Assembly: GCA_035325995.1 (NCBI GenBank)
Contig: DAOKYU010000009.1
Span: forward strand, 62,001 to 126,000
Source: Thermodesulfobacteriota bacterium
GTDB lineage: Bacteria; Desulfobacterota_D; UBA1144; Nemesobacterales; UBA2774
Length of the DNA stretch: 64,000 nt
Direction of reading: 5' to 3'
Below the pieces are notes generated by a model. That model worked only from the letters and a program-made list of their open reading frames with translations. It was not told the DNA's origin and made no database searches. Every line of letters starts with the position of its first letter. Positions within the stretch are counted from its first letter, which is position 1. Shown here one piece after another: positions 9,049 to 17,449 of the stretch. The translations under genes and the position numbers were made by a program.

Positions 9049-9584
9049 ACATTGGAGACAGCGTAAAGCTGAACACAAACCCGGAAGACAGTCCCGAGAC
9101 CATCCTCCGACTCTTCGTCTACGGCACCCTGAAACGGGGCTACTGGAACCATCAACGCTTCTGCGCCCAGGCCCGCAGCATCGAACCGGCCGTGGTCTGG
9201 GGCAGACTCTATCATCTCCACGCCGGATTCCCGGCCCTCGAGGTGCCCGAAGGTCTGATCCTGGCCAGGGGCACCGCCGATCCACTGGCCGACGCCCGCA
9301 GGCAGCAGGAGATCGACACGCCACGCTTCGGCCGCCCGACTGGGGACTGGGATCTGATCCATGGGGAACTGGTGACCTTCACCGATCCGCAGCGCGACCT
9401 GCCGCCCATCGACCTGCTGGAAGGCTTCCGACCCGGCGGGCACAGCATGTACCAGCGGGTGATGGTGGCTTCGCTACAAGGCACAACCGCATGTGCGGTA
9501 TGGGTTTACATCATGTGTGCGCCTCAAAACGGCCACCGGGTCACCAACGACAATCAGGCCGTTTTTTGGAAAAGTCGGCACTAA
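9045..9584 (+). CDS. Gamma-glutamylcyclotransferase-like (AIG2/GGCT) protein
   Basis: This 179-residue protein starts at ATG 9045 in an ATGA overlap with the amidotransferase. The family signature LFVYGTLKRGYWNHQRF is at residues 23-39. A later PIDLLEGFRPGG segment matches the region where the fold carries its active-site acid. Members cleave gamma-glutamyl-amine bonds by forming 5-oxoproline, so this would be the bond-breaking partner of the amidoligase. The last 40 residues or so (from about TTACAVWVYIMCAPQNG) look less typical. A longer frame at 9041-9925 overlaps it but lacks family features. The assignment is good; the in vivo substrate is unknown. Confidence 0.8.
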   Translation: MNIGDSVKLNTNPEDSPETILRLFVYGTLKRGYWNHQRFCAQARSIEPAVVWGRLYHLHAGFPALEVPEGLILARGTADPLADARRQQEIDTPRFGRPTGDWDLIHGELVTFTDPQRDLPPIDLLEGFRPGGHSMYQRVMVASLQGTTACAVWVYIMCAPQNGHRVTNDNQAVFWKSRH

Positions 9585-9721
9585 TCGGCACAAAACGCTT
9601 GATTTTGGTAATCCGCCAATGTAATTTGTGGAGGTTAATTTGCGGCACTGTGTCCGGATTTCGGGTTTCCCGGAGACCTTCGGGCTTTTACCGAAAACAT
9701 GATGAACGAAGGACGAAGGCT

Positions 9722-9925
9722 ATGGATGAGAGATGGCTGACGGTCGATGACATTTGCAAATATCTGAATGTAAGCAACGAGACGGTCTACAAGTGGATCG
9801 AACAACGGGCTATGCCCGGTCATCGCGTCGGCCGTCGCTGGATGTTCAAACAAGACGAAGTGGACGAATGGGTCCGCTCCGGCGGTGCGGCTGACAAATC
9901 CGATAAGCCGGACACCGAGCAGTAA
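9722..9925 (+). CDS. Small helix-turn-helix (excisionase/MerR-like) DNA-binding protein
   Basis: The 67-residue product (MDERWLTVDDICKYLNVSNE...) is almost entirely one winged-helix-like HTH. It has the classic excisionase/MerR pattern of W-L-T-V-D-D-I-C, then S-N-E-T-V-Y-K-W-I, then a basic G-H-R-V-G-R-R-W-M-F strand. I chose ATG 9722 because the family N terminus begins there, although the frame is open much further upstream. It lies 9 bases before brxF and is the first gene of the BREX run, so it may set expression of the operon. The 137-base gap before it is AT-richer and probably holds the promoter. A phage excisionase role is a possible alternative. Confidence 0.75.
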   Translation: MDERWLTVDDICKYLNVSNETVYKWIEQRAMPGHRVGRRWMFKQDEVDEWVRSGGAADKSDKPDTEQ

Positions 9926-9934
9926 GGAGCGACC

Positions 9935-10450
9935 ATGGCCGAACCGATTCACGACAAAATAAAGCGATCCCTCCAGGCAGCCGAAGGGCTGTATCACCGC
10001 CTGGTATTGCTGGTGGGTGAGACCGGTTCCGGCAAGACCGGCGTTCTTCGGGAAGTTGCCGAGGAGTTCGGCTCATCCGTCGTCAACGTCAATCTGGCGC
10101 TTTCAGGCGAACTGCTTGAGCTGACGGCAAAGCAGCGGTCACTCCGGCTACCGGGCATCCTCGACCAGATCGCGGACCAGGCTCAGTCACCGGTGGTGCT
10201 GGATAATCTTGAGATCCTCTTCGACAAGGATCTCCAGCAGGACCCCTTGCGCCTGCTGCAGTCCATTTCAAGAAATCGGGCCGTGGTGGCTTCGTGGAAC
10301 GGAATCGTGAATTCCGGGAGGCTTTTGTACGCCGAAACCGGCCATCCCGAGTACCGCAGCTATGACTCGGTCGATGCGCTGATTGTGGGCATGGATGGCA
10401 CGGCCACGGTCGATTCGGCAAAAAACAATAGAGAGGCAGGACAAGCATGA
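9935..10450 (+). CDS. brxF: BREX type 3 P-loop protein BrxF
   Basis: This 171-residue ATPase has a Walker A GETGSGKTG at about residues 28-36 and a Walker-B-like stretch VVLDNLEILFD near 88. BrxF is the small P-loop protein specific to type 3 BREX and normally precedes brxC, as here, where the two genes overlap by an ATGA. BREX blocks phage DNA replication while methylating the host chromosome at an asymmetric site. The part played by BrxF is not established. The start at ATG 9935 follows AAGGAG. Length, position and motif together make this call strong. Confidence 0.85.
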   Translation: MAEPIHDKIKRSLQAAEGLYHRLVLLVGETGSGKTGVLREVAEEFGSSVVNVNLALSGELLELTAKQRSLRLPGILDQIADQAQSPVVLDNLEILFDKDLQQDPLRLLQSISRNRAVVASWNGIVNSGRLLYAETGHPEYRSYDSVDALIVGMDGTATVDSAKNNREAGQA

Positions 10451-13400
10451 AATACGGAGACCTTATCCAATTCGACCCGATTGAGTCGGTCGTTCAGTTG
10501 CGTGACGCGGACAAATCGAGCGCCGCGCACACCCTCGTGAACACCTATGTCATTTCCGAGGAAATGGCCGAACGGCTCACCCAGCTTGTCATTCCTCAGA
10601 TGCAGTTCGACCAGCCGGTCGACAACAAGGGCCTGCTGGTCGTCGGTAACTACGGCACCGGTAAGTCGCACTTGATGTCGGTGGTCTCCAGCCTTGCCGC
10701 AGACGTCTCCCTGCTGGAAGGGCTGAACCACGCCGGTGTCCGCGATGCGGCCTCTCAGATCGCCGGTCGGTTCAAGGTCATCCGTACCGAGATCGGAGCC
10801 ACCACCATGTCCCTGCGTGACATCCTGGTGGCCGAGCTGGAAGAGCATCTCGAAAAACTCGGCGTGGAGTATGTGTTCCCCGAAGCCGGGACCATCACCA
10901 GCCACAAACGGGCCTTCGAAGACATGATGGCCAAGTTCGGCGAGGTCTTCCCCGAGCATGGTCTGCTGCTGGTGGTCGACGAGCTGCTCGACTATCTGCG
11001 CACCCGCAAGGACCAGGAGCTGATCCTCGACCTCAACTTCCTCCGCGAGGTCGGCGAGGTCTGCAAGGACCTGCGCTTCCGCTTCATGGCCGGTGTCCAG
11101 GAAGCCATTTTCGACAGCCCGCGCTTCGCCTTTGTCGCCGACAGCATCCGCCGGGTGAAGGACCGCTTCGAGCAGATCCTCATTGCCCGTAGCGACGTCA
11201 AATTCGTTGTGGCCGAGCGTCTGCTCAAGAAGACCACCGAGCAACAGGCCAAGATCCGCGACTACCTGATGCCCTTTGCCAAATACTACGGCGGGCTCAA
11301 CGAGCGCATGGACGAGTTTGTCCGGCTCTTCCCGGTGCATCCCGATTACATCGACACCTTCGAGCGGGTCACCGTGGTGGAAAAGCGCGAGGTGCTCAAG
11401 ACCCTGTCCATGGGCATGAAAGGCATCCTGGGCAAGGACGTGCCGCAGGACGAACCCGGCCTGATCGCCTTCGACAGCTATTGGGGTACCCTCAAGCAGA
11501 ACGCTTCGTTCCGCGCCATTCCCGAAATCCGGGCAGTCATTGATTGCAGCCAGGTTCTGGAATCCCGCATCGAGAACGCCATCACCCGCAAGCAATACAA
11601 GCCGATGGCGCTACGCCTGATCCATGCTCTGTCCGTCCACCGCCTTACCACTGGCGACATCTATGCCCCCATGGGCGCATCCGCCGAGGAACTGCGCGAC
11701 CGTCTCTGCCTGTTTGATCCGCTGATCGCCGAGCTGAGTAGCGACGAACCCGACAAGGATCTCCAGACCCATGTGGAAACGGTCCTGCGCGAGATCCACA
11801 AGACAGTCAGCGGCCAGTTCATCTCCTTCAATGCCGACAACCGCCAGTTCTATCTCGACCTGAAGAAGACCGACGACTTCGACGCCCTGATCGACAAGCG
11901 GGCCGAAAGCTTAGGATCGGCTCAACTCGACCGCTTCTATTACGAGGCGCTCAAGCGGGTCATGGAATGCCAGGACGCCACCTACGTCACCGGCTACAAG
12001 ATCTGGCAGCACGAACTGGTCTGGCAGGAGCACAAGGCCGCCCGTACCGGCTACCTCTTTTTCGGGGCTCCCAACGAACGCTCCACCGCCGTGCCGCAGC
12101 GGGACTTTTACCTCTACTTCATCCAGCCCAACGATCCGCCGCGCTTCAAGGACGACAAGGTCAATGACGAGGTCTTTTTCCGACTTAGAGGAGGAAGTAC
12201 CGACGATGAATTCCAGACCGCGCTGAAGAGCTATGCGGCCGCCCTGGACCTTGCGGCCACCTCATCGGGCCACGCCAAGGCCACCTATGAATCGAAAGCC
12301 AACGGCTTCCTGAAGAAACTGGTCCAGTGGCTGCAGAAGCACATGAGCGATGCCTTCGAGGTCACCTATCAGGGCCGCGCCAAGTCCATGACCGAATGGG
12401 CCAAGGGCAAATCGATCCGCGATCTGTCCGGTCTGTCGCCCCACGAGACCATCAACTTCCGCGACCTGGTCAACACCATCGCCGGTGTCTGCCTGGCTCC
12501 GAACTTCGAGAACCAGGCCCCGGGCTATCCGTTCTTCTCGGTCCTGATCACCGGCAACAACCGCGCCCAAGCCGCGCAGGACGCCCTGCGGGCCATCGCC
12601 GGGCAGAACCGCACCAAGCAGGCCACCTCCGTGCTGGACGCCCTGGAGCTGCTCGACGGTGAGAAGATCGACCCCTACAAGTCGAAGTACACCAAGTTCA
12701 TCCTTGATGCCGTCAAGGCCAAGGGCCACGGCCAGGTGGTCAACCGCAGCGAGATCATCCAGGACGACCACGGGCTGGAATACATGAACCCGGGCGGTTC
12801 GCGTCTGGAACCCGAATGGGTGAGCGTGCTGGTGGCGGCCCTGGTCTACTCCGGCGACATCGTGCTCGCCATCCCGGGCAAGAAATTCGACGCCACCGGC
12901 CTGCAGCAACTGGCCGCGACCGGCATGGACGAGCTGGTCCGCTTCAAGCACCTGGAGCAGCCCAAGGAATGGAACCTGCCCGCGCTCAAAGCGCTGTTCG
13001 AACTGCTCGGCATGACGCCGGGCATGGCCCAGCTCGTCACCCAGGGCAAGGACGAGCCGGTGCAGAACCTGCAACAAGCGGTGGGCAAGATCGTCAAGCG
13101 CATCGTCATGACCCAGCAGACCCTGCGCGAAGGGCTCTCCTTCTGGGGTCTGGACCTGCTCGCGGGAACCGACCTGTCCAGCCAGGCCAGCGGACTGGAC
13201 GAGGCCAAGGGCTTCTTTGAATCGCTCCAGGCCTACTCCTCGCCGGGCAAACTGAAAAACTTCCGCTACAGCGCTCCCGAAGTGCTGGCCCACGAAAAGG
13301 CCGTGAAGGCGCTCGATGAGCTGGACGCCCTGCGCGAGTTCATCATGGACCACAGCCCGACGGCGTCCTGGCTCTCCACCGCCGAGGCGGTGCTGCCTGC

Positions 13401-14184
13401 CGACCATGACTGGGTGGATCGCATGAAGACCACCCGGCAGGATGTGCTGGATGCCCTCAAACAGGCCGACCTGACCGAGCTGGCCAGTCAGTCCCAGTCC
13501 ATCGGGGCCAAGCTACAAAAGCTGAAGAAGGATTACACCGTCGCCTACATCGGCCTGCACACCAAGGCCCGGCTGGGCGTGAACGACGACAAGCGCAAGG
13601 CGGGCCTGCTCAATGACCAGCGCCTGCAAACCCTGCTCAAACTGGCTGGTATCGACCTGATGCCCCGGCAGCAGCTCACCGACTACCAGAACCGCCTGGC
13701 CGGACTGAAGAGCTGCTTCGCGCTGACCGAGCAAAACCTCGACGCCTCGCCCATCTGCCCGCATTGCGGGTTCCGGCCGTCGGTGGAAACCGGCACGGCG
13801 GCAGGCTCACAGATGATCGACCAGATGGACGCCCAACTCGACGCCATGGTGACGGCCTGGACCTCCACCATCCTCAGCAACCTGGAGGACCCGATCACCC
13901 AGGCCAACATGGATCTGCTGAAGATCGACGACCGCGAACCGCTGGAGGCCTTCATCAAGTCGAAGGAACTGCCGGTGCCGCTTGACAGCAACTTTGTCCA
14001 TGCATTGAAGGAGGTGCTCTCCGGCCTGGTCAAGGTCACCGTCAAGGCGCAGGAGCTGCAACAGGCCCTGCAGGTCACCGACGGTCCGGCCACCCCGGCG
14101 GAGATGAAGAAACGCTTTGAGGAGTACATCGATCAGCTCACCAAGGGCAAAGACCCGGCCAAGGTGCGGATCGTCATGGAATGA
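10447..14184 (+). CDS. brxC: BREX type 3 large ATPase BrxC
   Basis: This 1245-residue protein carries Walker A GNYGTGKS at residues 67-74 and Walker B LLLVVDEL at 173-180, both within an N-terminal AAA-type ATPase. A long helical body follows, with one SPICPHCGF cysteine pair near residue 1100. BrxC/PglY-type ATPases are core components of every BREX type and are thought to work with PglX and PglZ on DNA. It starts in an ATGA overlap with brxF. The stop lies directly before a repeat that flanks an inserted small gene, where pglX would normally follow. The assignment rests on the ATPase motifs, length and gene order. Confidence 0.87.
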   Translation: MKYGDLIQFDPIESVVQLRDADKSSAAHTLVNTYVISEEMAERLTQLVIPQMQFDQPVDNKGLLVVGNYGTGKSHLMSVVSSLAADVSLLEGLNHAGVRDAASQIAGRFKVIRTEIGATTMSLRDILVAELEEHLEKLGVEYVFPEAGTITSHKRAFEDMMAKFGEVFPEHGLLLVVDELLDYLRTRKDQELILDLNFLREVGEVCKDLRFRFMAGVQEAIFDSPRFAFVADSIRRVKDRFEQILIARSDVKFVVAERLLKKTTEQQAKIRDYLMPFAKYYGGLNERMDEFVRLFPVHPDYIDTFERVTVVEKREVLKTLSMGMKGILGKDVPQDEPGLIAFDSYWGTLKQNASFRAIPEIRAVIDCSQVLESRIENAITRKQYKPMALRLIHALSVHRLTTGDIYAPMGASAEELRDRLCLFDPLIAELSSDEPDKDLQTHVETVLREIHKTVSGQFISFNADNRQFYLDLKKTDDFDALIDKRAESLGSAQLDRFYYEALKRVMECQDATYVTGYKIWQHELVWQEHKAARTGYLFFGAPNERSTAVPQRDFYLYFIQPNDPPRFKDDKVNDEVFFRLRGGSTDDEFQTALKSYAAALDLAATSSGHAKATYESKANGFLKKLVQWLQKHMSDAFEVTYQGRAKSMTEWAKGKSIRDLSGLSPHETINFRDLVNTIAGVCLAPNFENQAPGYPFFSVLITGNNRAQAAQDALRAIAGQNRTKQATSVLDALELLDGEKIDPYKSKYTKFILDAVKAKGHGQVVNRSEIIQDDHGLEYMNPGGSRLEPEWVSVLVAALVYSGDIVLAIPGKKFDATGLQQLAATGMDELVRFKHLEQPKEWNLPALKALFELLGMTPGMAQLVTQGKDEPVQNLQQAVGKIVKRIVMTQQTLREGLSFWGLDLLAGTDLSSQASGLDEAKGFFESLQAYSSPGKLKNFRYSAPEVLAHEKAVKALDELDALREFIMDHSPTASWLSTAEAVLPADHDWVDRMKTTRQDVLDALKQADLTELASQSQSIGAKLQKLKKDYTVAYIGLHTKARLGVNDDKRKAGLLNDQRLQTLLKLAGIDLMPRQQLTDYQNRLAGLKSCFALTEQNLDASPICPHCGFRPSVETGTAAGSQMIDQMDAQLDAMVTAWTSTILSNLEDPITQANMDLLKIDDREPLEAFIKSKELPVPLDSNFVHALKEVLSGLVKVTVKAQELQQALQVTDGPATPAEMKKRFEEYIDQLTKGKDPAKVRIVME

Positions 14185-14187
14185 ATG

Positions 14188-14205
14188 GGTCACGGGTCGC
14201 GAGTC
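14188..14205. repeat. Left arm of inverted repeat flanking the four-helix-bundle gene
   Basis: GGTCACGGGTCGCGAGTC at 14188-14205 is the inverted partner of 14660-14677 with 17 of 18 bases matching. It continues rightward into related units (ATGAGTCACGAGTCG), so it is part of a short degenerate array of G-A-G-T-C-A blocks. It begins 4 bases after the brxC stop. Such arrays are often seen beside genes of this four-helix-bundle family. Confidence 0.8.
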
Positions 14206-14231
14206 ATGAGTCACGAGTCGAAGGATTGAAG

Positions 14232-14606
14232 ATGGCAAGGATTGAAAAGTTCGAGGATATCGAAGCATGGCAGCGGGCAAGACAGCTCGCCAAAGCCGTG
14301 TATGCCGTTACATCGGAAGGAAAGTTCGCTCGTGATTTCGGACTGCGTGACCAGATTCAAAGAGCAGCCGTTTCGGTGATGTCCAACATTGCCGAAGGAT
14401 TTGAGCGTGGTGGTGATGTTGAATTCCGGCGATTCCTTGCCATCGCAAAAGGCTCTGCCGGTGAAGTCAAAGCGCAGCTTTATGTGGCTCTCGATGCCGG
14501 GCTGATTGACCAGACTGCTTTCGACTCGCTTTACAAATCAGCCACAGAAACAGGAAACCTCATTGGCGGTTTCATGAAATATCTGAGCAAAGGGATTAAC
14601 AAATGA
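14232..14606 (+). CDS. Four-helix-bundle (S23 / 23S rRNA intervening-sequence type) protein
   Basis: The product, 124 residues from ATG 14232, begins MARIEKFEDIEAWQRARQLA and contains the family signatures DFGLRDQIQRAAVSVMSNIA and EGFERGG. These place it in the four-helix-bundle family first described from rRNA intervening sequences and also used as accessory proteins of diversity-generating retroelements. The frame is open back to an ATG at 14181 that overlaps the brxC stop, but those extra residues are encoded by repeat DNA. It interrupts the usual brxC-pglX order and overlaps pglX by an ATGA. No reverse transcriptase or template repeat is present, so a retroelement role is unlikely. Its function here is unknown. 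Confidence 0.85.
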   Translation: MARIEKFEDIEAWQRARQLAKAVYAVTSEGKFARDFGLRDQIQRAAVSVMSNIAEGFERGGDVEFRRFLAIAKGSAGEVKAQLYVALDAGLIDQTAFDSLYKSATETGNLIGGFMKYLSKGINK

Positions 14607-17449
14607 GCAGACATCAAGACCAGCCAACGCTGTTTCCGACAGAAGGACCCGCGACCCGCGACTCGGGACCCGTGACCTGCTTAGGCATGACATTCGAGAA
14701 CGACGAAACCCGCCGCGCCCACTTTACCGAGGAGCTGCGTAAGAAGCTGCAGGACCCGGAGTTCCGCAAGATCGAAGGCTTTCCCATCGGCAGCGATGAG
14801 GACATCCTGAACCTGAGCGATCCGCCGTATTACACCGCCTGTCCGAATCCGTGGATCGCCGACTTCATCACCGAGTGGGAGGCGCAGAAGCCGGAACAGC
14901 CCGAAGGCAATCACTACCACCGTGAGCCTTTTGCGACCGACGTGAGCGAAGGAAAAACCGATCCAATTTATCAGGCACATGCATATCACACAAAGGTGCC
15001 TCATAAAGCCATCATGCGTTACATCCTCCACTACACCCAACCAGGAGATATCGTTTTTGATGGCTTTGCTGGAACTGGTATGGCTGGCGTTGCTGCTCAA
15101 CTTTGTTCAGATAAAAATGCAGTAGCAAGCCTGGGATACAGAATTGGTGCTGATGGCATCGTGTTTAAAACAGAGGAAGATGAAAACGGGAAACAAATTA
15201 GCTCGCCATTCTCAAAGATAGGGCTTCGTTATAGCATCTTGAACGATTTATCTACAGTTGCAGCATTTGTTGCCTCAAATTACACGATCCCTTTCGACAC
15301 AGGAATCTTCAAAAAAGAATCTTCCAGTCTCCTGAAAACACTGCGGAAAAGAATAGGCTGGATGTACGAAACCCTCCATAGTGATGGGAAGACCAAAGGC
15401 ATAATTAACTTTACTGTATGGAGCGAGGTTTTTGCGTGTCATCAATGTGGTTCTGACATCGTTTTTGTGGATGAAGCATTTGACCATGATGAAAAGAAGG
15501 TCAGAGATGTTTTTCCATGTCCCTCTTGCGCGGCTGAGTGCTCAAAAAACAGTCTGCAGCTACTCTACGAATCTGTTTTTGATGCTGCCTTAAATGAAAC
15601 TATTCAAGCGCCTAAGCGAGTACCTGTCTTAATAAACTACAGCATTGGAAAAAACAAATACGACAAAAAACCAGATAGCTTGGACCTGGAGATTATTGCG
15701 AAGATTAACTCCATCGACCGACATCCAAACGTCCCAACAATGGAACTCCCACCGATGCAGATGACTCGTGTGGGAAGAATGCAACCAGCGAAAATTACAC
15801 ATATCCACCATTTCTTTAACAAAAGAGCCTCGCATGCTTTGGGCGAAATGTGGAAAATTGCGTTAGAGTCACCTACGCATCGAATGAAAAACATGATGCT
15901 GTTTTTTGTCGAGCAAGCAATATGGACTGCATCTGTCTTAAATAGATATCGTCCGTCTGGATACTCACAAGTCAATCAGTATCTAGCTGGAGTTTTTTAT
16001 GTCCCATCTCAAAACGCAGAACCAAGTCCTTGGTATGTACTGAACGGAAAATCGACTCGATTGCCGAAGGCTTTTACTGAATTTGAGCAGTCTCATTCAA
16101 CTTTAATCAACAATGGGGATTGCGGCGCTTTGCCAGTGCCAGATGCATGCATTGATTACATCTTCACGGACCCACCTTTTGGCGAAAACATCTACTATTC
16201 AGACCTGAACATACTCATAGAGTCTTGGCATAAAGTTAAGACTAACGAAAAGCCTGAAGCTATTGTCGACCGAGTTCGAGGTAAGTCACTAATTGACTAC
16301 CAGAAACTAATGACCGATTGCTTCAAGGAGTATTATCGAATCCTTAAACCTGGACGATGGATGACGGTTGAGTTTCACAACTCAAAAAATAGCGTCTGGA
16401 ATACTATACAAGAAGCTTTGCAGCATGCAGGATTTGTTGTTGCTGATGTAAGGACCCTTGATAAAAAACAAGGTTCTTTTCAGCAGGTAAGCAGCGCAAG
16501 CGCCGTCAAACAGGATTTGGTCATTTCTGCATATAAGCCAAATGGTGGTCTTGAAAATCGATTTAAGAGCGAAGCTGGCACAGAAAGTGGTGTATGGGAT
16601 TTTGTTCGGACACACTTAAAGCAACTTCCAGTTTTTTCCTACAAAGGCGGAAGAGCGGAAGCAATTGTTGAACGTCAAAATTACCTCTTGTTTGACCGAA
16701 TGGTCGCCTTTCACGTCCAACGAGGTGTACCTGTCCCAATCTCTTCTTCTGAGTTTTACCTTGGGCTTGCGCAGCGATTTGCTGAGCGTGATGGAATGTT
16801 CTTCCTCGCAGACCAGGTTGCTGAATATGATAGAAAGCGGATGCTGTGCAAAGAACTGATTCAAATCTCGCTGTTCGTATCTGATGAAGCATCTGCAATA
16901 CAGTGGCTACGAAACTCTCTAAAAAGCAAGCCGCAGACATTCCAGGAACTACACCCCCTGTTTATGCGCGAAATTAATGGTTGGAACAAAAACGAGCAAC
17001 CGTTGGAATTATCGCTTTTACTCGAACAAAACTTTCTGCGCTACGACGGCAAAGGCCCCGTGCCCGAGCAGATCCACGCCTACCTCTCCACCAACTGGAA
17101 AGAGCTGCGTAACCTGCCGAAGGATGATCCGACCCTGGTCGCCAAGGCTCGTGACCGTTGGTACGTGCCCGACCCCAACAAGGCGGGCGACCTGGAGAAG
17201 CTGCGCGAGAAGGCGCTGCTCAAGGAGTTCGAGGAATACAAAGAGGTCAAGAAGAAGCTCAAGGTCTTCCGCCTGGAAGCTGTCCGCGCCGGATTCAAGA
17301 AAGCCTGGCAGGAACGCGACTACGCCGTCATCGTCGCCGTGGCCGACAAAATTCCCAACAACGTCCTGGAAGAAGATCCCAAGCTGCTCATGTGGTACGA
17401 CCAGGCGGTAACAAGAATGGGCGATGGTAATGAAGGGAGGCTGTTATGA
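14603..17449 (+). CDS. pglX: BREX type 3 adenine-specific DNA methyltransferase PglX
   Basis: This 948-residue protein has AdoMet motif I FDGFAGTGM at 152-160, a zinc-ribbon-like pair CHQCGS...CPSC near residues 275-310 and catalytic motif IV TDPPFGENIYYSD near 520. That is the layout of amino-methyltransferases of BREX and phage-growth-limitation systems, which mark host DNA as self. The ATG at 14603 gives about 28 extra N-terminal residues, partly encoded by the inverted repeat at 14660-14677. ATG 14687 (MTFENDETRR) may be the ancestral start. Base composition is GC-rich at both ends but clearly AT-rich from about 14.95 to 17.03 kb, covering motif I through motif IV. The frame is intact. 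It ends in an ATGA with the next gene. Confidence 0.88.
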   Translation: MSRHQDQPTLFPTEGPATRDSGPVTCLGMTFENDETRRAHFTEELRKKLQDPEFRKIEGFPIGSDEDILNLSDPPYYTACPNPWIADFITEWEAQKPEQPEGNHYHREPFATDVSEGKTDPIYQAHAYHTKVPHKAIMRYILHYTQPGDIVFDGFAGTGMAGVAAQLCSDKNAVASLGYRIGADGIVFKTEEDENGKQISSPFSKIGLRYSILNDLSTVAAFVASNYTIPFDTGIFKKESSSLLKTLRKRIGWMYETLHSDGKTKGIINFTVWSEVFACHQCGSDIVFVDEAFDHDEKKVRDVFPCPSCAAECSKNSLQLLYESVFDAALNETIQAPKRVPVLINYSIGKNKYDKKPDSLDLEIIAKINSIDRHPNVPTMELPPMQMTRVGRMQPAKITHIHHFFNKRASHALGEMWKIALESPTHRMKNMMLFFVEQAIWTASVLNRYRPSGYSQVNQYLAGVFYVPSQNAEPSPWYVLNGKSTRLPKAFTEFEQSHSTLINNGDCGALPVPDACIDYIFTDPPFGENIYYSDLNILIESWHKVKTNEKPEAIVDRVRGKSLIDYQKLMTDCFKEYYRILKPGRWMTVEFHNSKNSVWNTIQEALQHAGFVVADVRTLDKKQGSFQQVSSASAVKQDLVISAYKPNGGLENRFKSEAGTESGVWDFVRTHLKQLPVFSYKGGRAEAIVERQNYLLFDRMVAFHVQRGVPVPISSSEFYLGLAQRFAERDGMFFLADQVAEYDRKRMLCKELIQISLFVSDEASAIQWLRNSLKSKPQTFQELHPLFMREINGWNKNEQPLELSLLLEQNFLRYDGKGPVPEQIHAYLSTNWKELRNLPKDDPTLVAKARDRWYVPDPNKAGDLEKLREKALLKEFEEYKEVKKKLKVFRLEAVRAGFKKAWQERDYAVIVAVADKIPNNVLEEDPKLLMWYDQAVTRMGDGNEGRLL
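14660..14677. repeat. Right arm of inverted repeat, inside the pglX 5' end
   Basis: GACTCGGGACCCGTGACC at 14660-14677 is the reverse complement of the left arm at 14188-14205 with one mismatch. Related ACCCGCG units extend leftward from it to about 14647. It is translated in pglX as part of GPATRDSGPVTC. The two arms enclose the four-helix-bundle gene, which marks the pair as the limits of an inserted segment. Confidence 0.8.

Noticed and set aside
9041..9925. A 294-residue frame overlapping the cyclotransferase gene and running into the small HTH gene
   Set aside because: Only its last 67 residues look like protein (the HTH). The upstream part lies out of frame over a recognisable GGCT gene.
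14232..14606. Diversity-generating retroelement suggested by the four-helix-bundle protein
   Set aside because: No reverse transcriptase, template repeat or variable repeat is visible nearby.
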